This document shows positions 7,800-14,610 of a DNA stretch of 16,413 nt, piece by piece. The position numbers and the translations under genes were made by a program. The DNA lies in assembly GCA_903873355.1 (NCBI GenBank), contig CAIQOG010000209.1, positions 1 to 16,413 on the forward strand. The letters run 5' to 3'. The first letter of the stretch is position 1, and each line of letters starts with the position of its first letter. This stretch comes from an uncultured Bacteroidales bacterium (GTDB lineage: Bacteria; Bacteroidota; Bacteroidia; Bacteroidales; Paludibacteraceae). The notes under the pieces were generated by a model, which ran no database searches, had not been told where the DNA came from, and was given only the letters and a program-made list of their open reading frames with translations.

Positions 7800-9992
7800 T
7801 TAGTTTCCTATTTCTGAAAGAAATTTTATTCGTACCAATCTTACTTCTGTTTCACTAAAATCATCTTCGCCAAGCTCTTCAAGAGCATCTTCAATTTTAT
7901 CAGTTTCGGCTGTGCTGAAATAATCAAAAATTTCATCTACATGGTCTGTATCCATAATTTCCTGAAGGAAATAATCAATATTGATTTTAGTTCCGGAATA
8001 AACAATTGCTTCAACTTCATCTAAAAGTTCACTAATATCTAAACCTTTAGACAGTGCTATATCATCAAGTGCAATTTTTCGATCAATTGCCTGAATTATA
8101 GACACTTTTAGCTTTGATTTATTGGCTACAGTACGGACACGTAAATCCTCAGGACGAATAATTTCGTTTTCTTTTACATGTTCCTTAATCACCTTTAAAA
8201 ATTCTTCTCCGTATCGTTTTGCTTTTCCGGCACCAACTCCAGGTATATTTTGTAATTCATCAAGAGTAATCGGATAACTTGTTGCCATTGCCTCAAGTGA
8301 TGGATCCTGAAAAATCACAAATGGGGGTATTTCGAGTCTTTTTGAAAGTTTTTTTCGCAAATCTTTAAGTATAGAGAACAGTACATCATCTGCTGCACAA
8401 GTTCCACCACTGCTTTTTCCTCCTACTGTAGCATCTTCTTCTTCATCCTCAAACTCATTGTCTTTAACAATGGGGAATGGTTCTGGTTTTTTAAGGTATG
8501 CTTTTCCGGCATGAGTAAGTCTAAGCAAACCATAATTTTCAATTTCCTTACTGACAAACCCAGCTATCATTGCCTGACGAATCACAGCATGAAGAAGTCT
8601 TTCATCTTCATCAGAAGCAGAACCAAAGTTTTCCAACTCATCGTGTTGATAAGTTTTAACATCAGCTGTTTCAGTTCCTTTTAATATATCTACAATATGT
8701 TCAGCTTTGAATTTTTCCTTAACGATAAGAATGGTTTCTAAAACCAGAAGTAACAATTCCTGTCCTTCAATAAATTTTCTGGGTTTCATACAGTTATCAC
8801 AATTTCCACAGTTTTCTTCCTGATATTCTTCGCCGAAATAATGTAGCAAGAGTTTTCGTCGACAAATGGAAGATTCAGCATAAGCCTGAGTTTCCAACAA
8901 TAATTGATTGCCAATTTCCTGCTCGGCAACGGGCTTACCTTGCATGAACTTGCGCAGTTTATCTAAATCTTTATAAGCATAAAAAGCTATGCATTGTCCT
9001 TCACCACCATCACGACCACCACGTCCGGTTTCCTGATAGTAACCTTCAAGGCTTTTTGGCATATCGTAGTGCAAAACATATCGCACATCCGGCTTATCAA
9101 TACCCATACCGAATGCTATTGTAGCAACAATCACTTCCACTTTCTCCATTAAGAAACTGTCCTGATTCTGGCTTCGTTGTGCAGAATCCATGCCGGCATG
9201 ATAAGGCAGACATGAAATGCCATTCATAGTCAATGTTTCTGACAGTTCTTCAACTTTCTTACGGCTCAGGCAGTAAATTATTCCCGATTTACCTGATTGT
9301 GAGCGGATGTATTTAATAATATCCTTATCTACAAGGTTACTTTTAGGTCGTACTTCGTAATACAGATTGGCACGGTTGAACGATGATTTGAAAATCGTTG
9401 CATTCAACATTCCAAGATTTTTTTGGATATCATGCTGTACTTTCGGAGTGGCTGTTGCAGTCAGGGTAATTAGCGGAGCGGCACCTATATCATTAATAAT
9501 CGGTCTTATACGACGATATTCAGGTCGAAAATCGTGTCCCCATTCCGATATACAATGAGCTTCATCTACAGCATAAAAGGAAATCTTAATTTGTTTGAGA
9601 AATTCAATATTTTCATCTTTGGTAAGAGATTCCGGAGCAACATAAAGGAGCTTTGTTTTCCCTGACAAAATATCGCCTTTCACAGCATCAATAGCCTGAC
9701 GAGTAAGTGATGAGTTTATAAAATGTGCGATACCATCTTCTTCGCTGAAATTTCGCATGGCATCAACCTGATTTTTCATCAAAGCGATAAGTGGAGAAAT
9801 CACAACGGCAGTACCCTCCATAATAAGGGATGGCAGTTGATAGCACAATGATTTACCACCACCGGTAGGCATTAAAACAAAAGTGTCTTTACCATCAAGC
9901 ACATTCTGAATGATAGCTTCCTGATTTCCCTTGAAGTTATCAAAACCGAAGTACTTTTTCAGTTGTACAGACAATTCCGATGATTTAGCCAT
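7800..9992 (-). CDS. recQ: ATP-dependent DNA helicase RecQ
   Basis: This is a 3'-5' DNA helicase of recombination and replication-fork repair. The 730-residue protein contains a superfamily 2 helicase core with Walker A TGGGKS (43-48), DEAH (143-146) and TATATPK (178-184). Motif VI reads QETGRGGRDG (320-329). The RecQ zinc-binding subdomain has C377, C395, C398 and C401, then a winged-helix region (about 405-505), an acidic linker (512-520) and an HRDC domain (about 535-610). A further 120 residues follow the HRDC domain, a long C-terminus that I recall from Bacteroidales homologues. Motif VI has glycine where RAGRDG is usual. The gene is the last of the tig-clpP-clpX-recQ row but is separated from clpX by a terminator and 252 bp, so it is probably transcribed alone. 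Its start codon lies in a 16-bp palindrome. Confidence 0.97.
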   Translation of the reverse strand: MAKSSELSVQLKKYFGFDNFKGNQEAIIQNVLDGKDTFVLMPTGGGKSLCYQLPSLIMEGTAVVISPLIALMKNQVDAMRNFSEEDGIAHFINSSLTRQAIDAVKGDILSGKTKLLYVAPESLTKDENIEFLKQIKISFYAVDEAHCISEWGHDFRPEYRRIRPIINDIGAAPLITLTATATPKVQHDIQKNLGMLNATIFKSSFNRANLYYEVRPKSNLVDKDIIKYIRSQSGKSGIIYCLSRKKVEELSETLTMNGISCLPYHAGMDSAQRSQNQDSFLMEKVEVIVATIAFGMGIDKPDVRYVLHYDMPKSLEGYYQETGRGGRDGGEGQCIAFYAYKDLDKLRKFMQGKPVAEQEIGNQLLLETQAYAESSICRRKLLLHYFGEEYQEENCGNCDNCMKPRKFIEGQELLLLVLETILIVKEKFKAEHIVDILKGTETADVKTYQHDELENFGSASDEDERLLHAVIRQAMIAGFVSKEIENYGLLRLTHAGKAYLKKPEPFPIVKDNEFEDEEEDATVGGKSSGGTCAADDVLFSILKDLRKKLSKRLEIPPFVIFQDPSLEAMATSYPITLDELQNIPGVGAGKAKRYGEEFLKVIKEHVKENEIIRPEDLRVRTVANKSKLKVSIIQAIDRKIALDDIALSKGLDISELLDEVEAIVYSGTKINIDYFLQEIMDTDHVDEIFDYFSTAETDKIEDALEELGEDDFSETEVRLVRIKFLSEIGN

Positions 9993-10005
9993 AAAACGTT
10001 TTATG
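9990..10005. repeat. 16-bp perfect palindrome over the recQ start codon
   Basis: CATAAAACGTTTTATG is fully self-complementary. The recQ start codon is its left end (plus-strand cat at 9990-9992). It could be an operator or a weak mRNA hairpin at the initiation site, but AT-rich palindromes of this length can arise by chance in a window of this size. Confidence 0.6.
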
Positions 10006-10019
10006 CGTAAAAATGATTG

Positions 10020-10027
10020 CGAAAGTA
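10020..10027 (-). promoter_or_regulatory. Candidate -7 box for recQ
   Basis: On the minus strand TACTTTCG is a 7/8 match to TAnnTTTG, 27 bp upstream of the recQ start. ATTG (10050-10053) lies 22 nt further upstream, slightly too far for an ideal -33 element. The rest of the recQ-clpX gap holds a 7-bp inverted repeat TTGTTTA/TAAACAA (10072-10088) and the clpX terminator. Confidence 0.35.
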
Positions 10028-10166
10028 GTATTTATTGTCGACATAAAAGCAATGTTATATCTGTAATTTTATTGTTTATTGTAAACAAACCCTAATTCAT
10101 ACAAATTGACCAATGCAATTAATGAAACAAAAATATAAACAGATTTTAAATATGCAATACCTTTTG

Positions 10167-10209
10167 AAAAAAAAATCAGGAGATTAACTAAAATTTTCAG
10201 TTATTCCCC
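10167..10209 (-). terminator. Rho-independent terminator after clpX
   Basis: On the minus strand GGGGAATAACT (10209-10199) pairs with AGTTAATCTCC (10189-10179) across a 9-nt loop. The stem has one A-A mismatch and one G-U pair. It is followed by TGA and nine T residues (10175-10167). It lies 36 bp after the clpX stop and would end the tig/clpP/clpX transcript before recQ. Confidence 0.8.
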
Positions 10210-10244
10210 CGATTGTTCCGATTTATGTTATTATTTTCTACCTT

Positions 10245-11477
10245 TCAGGCAGTTTTTAGTCGGTTGACATTTGCCTTTTCAATTTTACTTTGGGCGTAAG
10301 GAAGCAAAATAGTCAATTTAGTTTCATTTTTCGAAGGCATCTCATACATTTCATCCATCATGATGGTTTCCGTAATGGAACGAAGTCCTCGTGCGCCAAG
10401 TTTAAACTCGATAGCTTTATCTACGATATATTCAAGTACCGATTCATCAAAGGTAAGTTCAATACCATCCATATTGAAAAGTTTGGTGTACTGACGAATG
10501 ATTGAGTTTTTCGGTTCTGTCAGAATACGGCGTAATGCGGATCTGTCTAAAGGTTCAAGATAAGTGAGAATTGGCAAACGACCAATAATTTCCGGAATCA
10601 ATCCGAAGGACTTTAAATCCTGTGGAGCAATATATTGTAGCAGGTTGTGTTTATCAACCTGTTCGCTTTCTTTTGCTGCATTGTATCCAACCACGCGGGT
10701 ATTCAGTCGTGATGCTATTTTCTTTTCAATACCATCGAAAGCACCGCCACATACAAACAAAATATTTTGAGTATTTACAGCAATCATCTTTTGGTCAGGA
10801 TGCTTACGTCCGCCTTGAGGTGGTACATTCACTACTGAACCTTCTAAAAGTTTAAGTAATCCCTGTTGAACACCTTCGCCACTTACATCGCGGGTGATAC
10901 TCGGATTATCGCTTTTGCGAGCTATTTTGTCTATTTCGTCAATAAAAACAATTCCCCGCTCTGCAGCCTTCACATCATAATCGGCTACCTGAAGTAAGCG
11001 TGTCAGAATACTTTCAATGTCTTCACCAACGTAACCGGCTTCTGTCAATACGGTTGCATCAACTATACAAAACGGCACATGCAGTTTCTTAGCTATGGTT
11101 TTGGCCAACAAGGTTTTACCGGTTCCGGTATAACCCACCATAATGATATTTGATTTTTCAATATCCACATCATCATTTTTGTTTTCCTGCATCAATCGTT
11201 TGTAGTGATTGTAAACCGCAACAGAAAGATATTTTTTGGCTTCATCCTGTCCAATAACATATTGGTCAAGATATTCCTTTATCTCAACCGGTTTTGGCAA
11301 CTCATCTTTTTTTAGATTAGGAAGGTTCGTTTTTTTGCTGCTGTTTTCTTTTACAATTTCAGAAGCCTGCACAGCACATTCATTACAGATTTGAGCTCCA
11401 TTCTGTCCAAGAATGAAAAAATCAACCTGCGACTCCGTGCGTCCGCAAAAACTGCAATTTTTTGACGTTTTAGCCAT
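10245..11477 (-). CDS. clpX: ClpX, AAA+ unfoldase of the ClpXP protease
   Basis: ClpX recognises, unfolds and threads proteins into ClpP using ATP. The 410-residue protein has the N-terminal zinc-binding domain with C8, C11, C31 and C34. In the AAA+ module are Walker A GYTGTGKT (115-122), the pore loop GYVGED (148-153), Walker B VFIDEIDK (177-184) and sensor 2 GARGLRS (361-367). The loop that carries the ClpP-docking IGF tripeptide in Escherichia coli appears to read VGY here (263-265, in RVVGYNA); I believe related Bacteroidota ClpX proteins are similar. The gene follows clpP by 74 bp without an obvious promoter, so the two are likely cotranscribed. A terminator follows it. Confidence 0.97.
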   Translation of the reverse strand: MAKTSKNCSFCGRTESQVDFFILGQNGAQICNECAVQASEIVKENSSKKTNLPNLKKDELPKPVEIKEYLDQYVIGQDEAKKYLSVAVYNHYKRLMQENKNDDVDIEKSNIIMVGYTGTGKTLLAKTIAKKLHVPFCIVDATVLTEAGYVGEDIESILTRLLQVADYDVKAAERGIVFIDEIDKIARKSDNPSITRDVSGEGVQQGLLKLLEGSVVNVPPQGGRKHPDQKMIAVNTQNILFVCGGAFDGIEKKIASRLNTRVVGYNAAKESEQVDKHNLLQYIAPQDLKSFGLIPEIIGRLPILTYLEPLDRSALRRILTEPKNSIIRQYTKLFNMDGIELTFDESVLEYIVDKAIEFKLGARGLRSITETIMMDEMYEMPSKNETKLTILLPYAQSKIEKANVNRLKTA

Positions 11478-11520
11478 TTAAATAGTTTGTTTTATGTTCA
11501 ATATTTCGAGTTTCGCGTTT

Positions 11521-11541
11521 AACTGCCAACTTAAAACTACC
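11521..11541. repeat. Heptad repeat tract after clpP
   Basis: AACT recurs at 11521, 11528 and 11535, an exact 7-bp period. The pattern decays toward the clpP stop (another AACT at 11545, spacing 10). It occupies the clpP-clpX gap on the clpP 3' side. It is the weakest of the four RACTRYN tracts, but it shares unit, strand and position with them. Confidence 0.55.
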
Positions 11542-11551
11542 GACAACTTAC

Positions 11552-12229
11552 TTATTTTTTCTTCTCGTTAAACAACACTTTATCAATCATTCCATAATCG
11601 AGAGCTTCCTGCGAAGTCATCCAATAGTCACGGTCTGAATCTTTTTCAATGCGCTCAAATGGATTATTTGAATGATCGGCAATGATAGTGTATAATTCTT
11701 TTTTAAGTTTTTGAATTTCTCGGGCTGTGATTTCTATATCCGAAGCTTGACCCTGAGCACCACCCATTGGTTGGTGAATCATAACTCTTGAGTGTTTCAA
11801 AGCAGAACGTTTGCCATTTGCACCTGCTACAAGCAATACAGCACCCATCGATGCAGCCATGCCCGTACAGATAGTAGCCACATCGGAACTAATAAACTGC
11901 ATAGTGTCATAAATGCCAAGTCCGGCATAAACCGATCCACCGGGAGTGTTCAGGTAAATGGAAATATCCTTGCCCGGATCAGCAGAATCGAGGTATAGCA
12001 GCTGAGCCTGAATAACATTGGCTGTATAATCGTCAACCTGAGTACCCAGAAAAATGATGCGATCCATCATTAAGCGCGAAAACACATCCATTTGCGTTAC
12101 GTTCAACTGACGTTCTTCCAAAATGGAAGGAGAAATATAATTGCTGGTAATGTCGGCATATTTATCGAGTGCCAACCCGTTCATACCAAGATGTTTGGTC
12201 GCATAGTTGCGGAAATCATTGTTGTTCAT
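11552..12229 (-). CDS. clpP: ClpP, proteolytic subunit of the Clp protease
   Basis: This serine peptidase forms the tetradecameric chamber that degrades substrates delivered by ClpX. The 225-residue protein has the full catalytic triad: S127 in GMAASMGA, H152 in MIHQPMGG and D201 in DRDYWM. Spacings of 25 and 49 residues are the same as in E. coli ClpP. The oxyanion-region motif NTPGGSVYAG lies at 94-103. About 30 residues precede the segment equivalent to the mature E. coli N-terminus, so a propeptide is likely. It lies between tig and clpX. A promoter in the 166-bp tig-clpP gap suggests it can be expressed apart from tig. Confidence 0.97.
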   Translation of the reverse strand: MNNNDFRNYATKHLGMNGLALDKYADITSNYISPSILEERQLNVTQMDVFSRLMMDRIIFLGTQVDDYTANVIQAQLLYLDSADPGKDISIYLNTPGGSVYAGLGIYDTMQFISSDVATICTGMAASMGAVLLVAGANGKRSALKHSRVMIHQPMGGAQGQASDIEITAREIQKLKKELYTIIADHSNNPFERIEKDSDRDYWMTSQEALDYGMIDKVLFNEKKK

Positions 12230-12238
12230 ATTCTTAAG

Positions 12239-12283
12239 AAGTTGAAAGTTTGTAAAGTGATAAAGTTTATAAAGTAATAAAGT
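12239..12283. repeat. Degenerate AAAGT direct repeats in the clpP leader
   Basis: AAGT recurs at 12239, 12246, 12255, 12263, 12272 and 12280, spacings of 7 to 9 bp, mostly as TAAAGT. On the clpP strand this gives six ACTTT-type units in the predicted 5' leader, ending about 10 bp before the start codon. Period and unit differ from the exact heptad tracts elsewhere in the window. Confidence 0.6.
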
Positions 12284-12367
12284 CGAAAAAGGCTTTTACC
12301 TTATGAGAATAAGAAACAAAGATATAACTATTTTGTTTAATTTTCAATGGGTAAAAGCCTTTTCGAC
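12282..12367. repeat. Inverted repeat enclosing the clpP promoter
   Basis: The left arm GTCGAAAAAGGCTTTTACC (12282-12300) is the reverse complement of the right arm at 12350-12367 except for one extra A. The arms are separated by 49 bp. Each arm also contains the small dyad AAAAGGCTTTT. A further dyad, GACAA-A-TTGTC, abuts the right arm at 12365-12375. The predicted clpP promoter lies between the arms. Confidence 0.85.
12317..12348 (-). promoter_or_regulatory. Promoter of clpP (and clpX)
   Basis: On the minus strand ATTG (12348-12345) is followed after 20 nt by TATCTTTG (12324-12317), a perfect -7 box with a 3/4 -33 box at acceptable spacing. Transcription would start near 12310, giving a leader of about 80 nt that contains one arm of the inverted repeat and the ACTTT repeats. 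Confidence 0.65.
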
Positions 12368-12395
12368 AAATTGTCTGAAAATAATTACAGAATAA

Positions 12396-13748
12396 TTATT
12401 TAACCTCAAACATTTTGTTGAATTCTTCAATTGAAATTTCTTTGGTATCAAGTTTTACAGCTTCTTTTATCACTGCAAATACCTTTTCGTCAGCCACGCG
12501 GTCAATCATGCTTTTCAGCGTATCTTCCTTCTTCATCATGTCTTTGGCGTAGTTGGCAATAATTTCGTCGTCCATTCCAATCATGCCGTATTGAGCAAAC
12601 TGCGCTTTGGCAAGTTTTTTGGCATATTCTTCCACATCAGGAGCTTCAACCTTAATATCGCTGGCTGTCTGAATTTTATTTTTGATTAACTGCCATTTCA
12701 GGTCATCAATCATTTTTGAAAAATCTTCATCTAGTTTTTCTTCAGACACATTTTCGTTTGTGCTGAGAACCCAACGTTTCAGGAATGCATCAGGGAAGGT
12801 AAGATTGTTGTATTTTGCCACAATCATATCTTTTGCATCAACGCCGAATTTGTATTCGCTATCGGCAACAAGGCTTTCCTGTATGTTTTCTTTGATTTTG
12901 CTGCGGAAATCGGCTTCACTTGCCACCACTCCTTCACCATAAACTTTATCGAAAAGTTCCTGATTGATTTCAGCTTCGTGATAACGGGTAATACTTTCTA
13001 TTTTCACCTGAAAATCAGCAGTTATTAGTTTTGCTTCGTCTTTCGAAATTTTTAGTAATGAACTGATCTCAGCTTCATTTTCGAATGCTACGGCAGGATT
13101 AAATGTAATAATATCTCCTTTTTTAGCACCAACAAACAGTGCTTTTTGTTCATCCTTCATGTAGGAAGCAGTCATTGAAGCATCTTTCACTTTCAGACCG
13201 GATTCGTTTACTTTTCCGTCGGCCATTTCAAGCAATTCGCCTTTAATCATGTCCTTTTCTTCAACCACTTCTTCCTGAATATAATTACCGTAACGACCTG
13301 TGTATGATTTAACCTGATTGTCAATCATTTCGTCACTAACGGCAATATTGAAGTATTTTACTTTGTCTTTTTTGCTCAATTCCACTTCAAATTCGGGAGC
13401 AAGACCAAGATCGAATACAAACTCAAAACTTTCGTCGGTATCAAAATCAAACGGTTTTTGTTCAGTTTCATTTGGCATTGGTTCGCCAAGCATATTCACG
13501 TTGTTTTCACGAATATAGCCATATAAGCCATCTGAAACCAGTTTATTGATTTCTTCAGCTGTCACAGCTTTACCATACATTTTTTTCAATAAACCCATTG
13601 GTACCATACCGGGGCGGAAGCCGGGGATGTTTGCTTTTTTGCGGTAGTCGCGTAAGCTTTTTTCCACTTTCTCGGAATAATCAGCTTTTTCAATACATAC
13701 AGTTAATAATGCATTGTTCTGATCGAGGTCTTTTCTAACGATATTCAT
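12396..13748 (-). CDS. tig: Trigger factor, ribosome-associated chaperone
   Basis: Trigger factor binds the ribosome tunnel exit and shields nascent chains. The start is placed at 13748, giving 450 residues beginning MNIVRKDLDQ. The frame stays open to 13841, but the extra 31 residues are not trigger-factor-like, and a perfect -7 box (13799-13806) lies inside them, so they would precede the transcript start. The ribosome-binding region contains GFRPGMVP, a variant of the usual GFRxGxxP signature, around residues 44-51. Downstream is the middle region occupied by the PPIase domain in other trigger factors, which is divergent here, and then the helical C-terminal chaperone domain. The order tig-clpP-clpX is widespread in bacteria. 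An AT-only 8-bp hairpin overlaps the stop codon (12379-12401) and is at best a weak terminator. Confidence 0.92.
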   Translation of the reverse strand: MNIVRKDLDQNNALLTVCIEKADYSEKVEKSLRDYRKKANIPGFRPGMVPMGLLKKMYGKAVTAEEINKLVSDGLYGYIRENNVNMLGEPMPNETEQKPFDFDTDESFEFVFDLGLAPEFEVELSKKDKVKYFNIAVSDEMIDNQVKSYTGRYGNYIQEEVVEEKDMIKGELLEMADGKVNESGLKVKDASMTASYMKDEQKALFVGAKKGDIITFNPAVAFENEAEISSLLKISKDEAKLITADFQVKIESITRYHEAEINQELFDKVYGEGVVASEADFRSKIKENIQESLVADSEYKFGVDAKDMIVAKYNNLTFPDAFLKRWVLSTNENVSEEKLDEDFSKMIDDLKWQLIKNKIQTASDIKVEAPDVEEYAKKLAKAQFAQYGMIGMDDEIIANYAKDMMKKEDTLKSMIDRVADEKVFAVIKEAVKLDTKEISIEEFNKMFEVK

Positions 13749-13798
13749 ATTTAATAATTCTATAGTTTCCTGATAATTAGCTTTTTTAGAACGGGGTG

Positions 13799-13806
13799 CA
13801 AAGGTA
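13799..13806 (-). promoter_or_regulatory. -7 box of the tig promoter
   Basis: On the minus strand TACCTTTG is followed by CACC and preceded by a T run ending in TTTTTTTG, a context very typical of Bacteroidota promoters. No good -33 box is visible at 19-21 nt. The transcript would start near 13791, about 43 nt before the tig start at 13748. Confidence 0.6.
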
Positions 13807-13872
13807 CAAAAAAATAAAATAAGTTGTTTGAAATTTTCCAAAAAAAATGAATCCGGGTATATTCAGTATAGA

Positions 13873-13907
13873 AAAGGAAGTTTTTCTTTTATCGAAAAGC
13901 TTCCTTT
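13873..13907 (-). terminator. Terminator-like hairpin after the PorT-like gene
   Basis: AAAGGAAG at 13873-13880 is the reverse complement of CTTCCTTT at 13900-13907. A nested CTTTT-CGAT-AAAAG hairpin lies inside. On the minus strand the structure ends in TTTTC, 23 bp after the PorT-like stop and upstream of the tig promoter. The T tail is short, so efficiency is uncertain. Confidence 0.55.
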
Positions 13908-13929
13908 AGATTTTACTATCGGGTGGGTA

Positions 13930-14568
13930 TTAAAACAAATAAACCAGATTAATTGAAAAAACCCGGTTTGAACTTGTTACCGGAGTTGGAAGGCCATTTA
14001 TTGCTGTTGGTGAGGTTTTTATACCCTGACTCCAGGTTCCTCCAAGTTGTAGCTTGTTGAATAATTCAATACCAAGACCCAGATTATATCCGTAATCTAC
14101 ATGATCCATAAAAGACGCATAGCTGCTTGGAGTTGTTACATTTGGCTCAACATCTTCATTCACTGTTTTTCCGCTGAGTTCGTAACTTCCATATATGCCG
14201 GCAATTCCATAAATCCCGATAATTCCCATTGAAAGACGATAACGTAGATTCACAGGGACTTCCACAAAATTCAATTCCCGATAGCCTTTTTTAATATTTC
14301 CGGATATGGTGTCTGTAAACACACTGCCTTTTTGGGTAAGAAGAGCGCCAAACTCCATTCCTAATCCTGATTTCTTAGGCATAGTCTGATAGATAAAACC
14401 TATCTGATAGCCGTTCAAATTACGTGAATCGAAAGCGGCAGCTATATCAGCCTGACTGAACGATTTGATTTCGTTGGCCATATTCACTCCTGTTTTTATG
14501 CCAAACTGGGCAAAAAGAACCGGAGATAATGCTAATAATGCTATAAGAATAATGTGTTTACTTTTCAT
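13930..14568 (-). CDS. PorT-like outer-membrane beta-barrel protein
   Basis: The 212-residue protein has a clear signal peptide (MKSKHIILIALLALSPVLFA, cleavage near residue 20). It then starts with FGIKTGVNMAN, a pattern shared by the PorT/outer-membrane barrel family of Bacteroidota. Alternating strands follow: YQIGFIYQT, LGMEFGALLTQKG, LNFVEVPVNLRYR, GIYGIAGIYGSYEL and YNLGLGIELF. The protein ends in INLVYLF, a terminal aromatic residue as expected for a barrel inserted by the BAM machinery. Length and topology suggest an eight-stranded barrel. The family name does not imply a role in type IX secretion. The gene follows typA by 38 bp, within a heptad tract, so it may be cotranscribed with it; no separate promoter is visible. 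Confidence 0.82.
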   Translation of the reverse strand: MKSKHIILIALLALSPVLFAQFGIKTGVNMANEIKSFSQADIAAAFDSRNLNGYQIGFIYQTMPKKSGLGMEFGALLTQKGSVFTDTISGNIKKGYRELNFVEVPVNLRYRLSMGIIGIYGIAGIYGSYELSGKTVNEDVEPNVTTPSSYASFMDHVDYGYNLGLGIELFNKLQLGGTWSQGIKTSPTAINGLPTPVTSSNRVFSINLVYLF

Positions 14569-14576
14569 ATTATGAA

Positions 14577-14610
14577 AACTATAAACTACTGACTATAAAC
14601 TGCTAACTAT
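14577..14610. repeat. Heptad repeat tract at the 3' end of typA
   Basis: RACT recurs at 14577, 14584, 14591, 14598 and 14605, five units at an exact 7-bp period, with GACT in the third unit and AACT in the others. The last unit includes the typA stop codon (plus-strand cta at 14607-14609) in the same phase as the serB stop in the tract at 7-34. The tract fills most of the 38-bp gap to the PorT-like gene. Confidence 0.85.

Noticed and set aside
12379..12401. Hairpin over the tig stop codon as a rho-independent terminator
   Set aside because: The 8-bp stem has only A-T pairs and a short T tail, too weak to call by itself.
13930..14568. Type IX secretion component PorT
   Set aside because: The protein shares the general small-barrel family pattern, but that family is large and there are no other type IX genes in the window, so the specific role is not supported.
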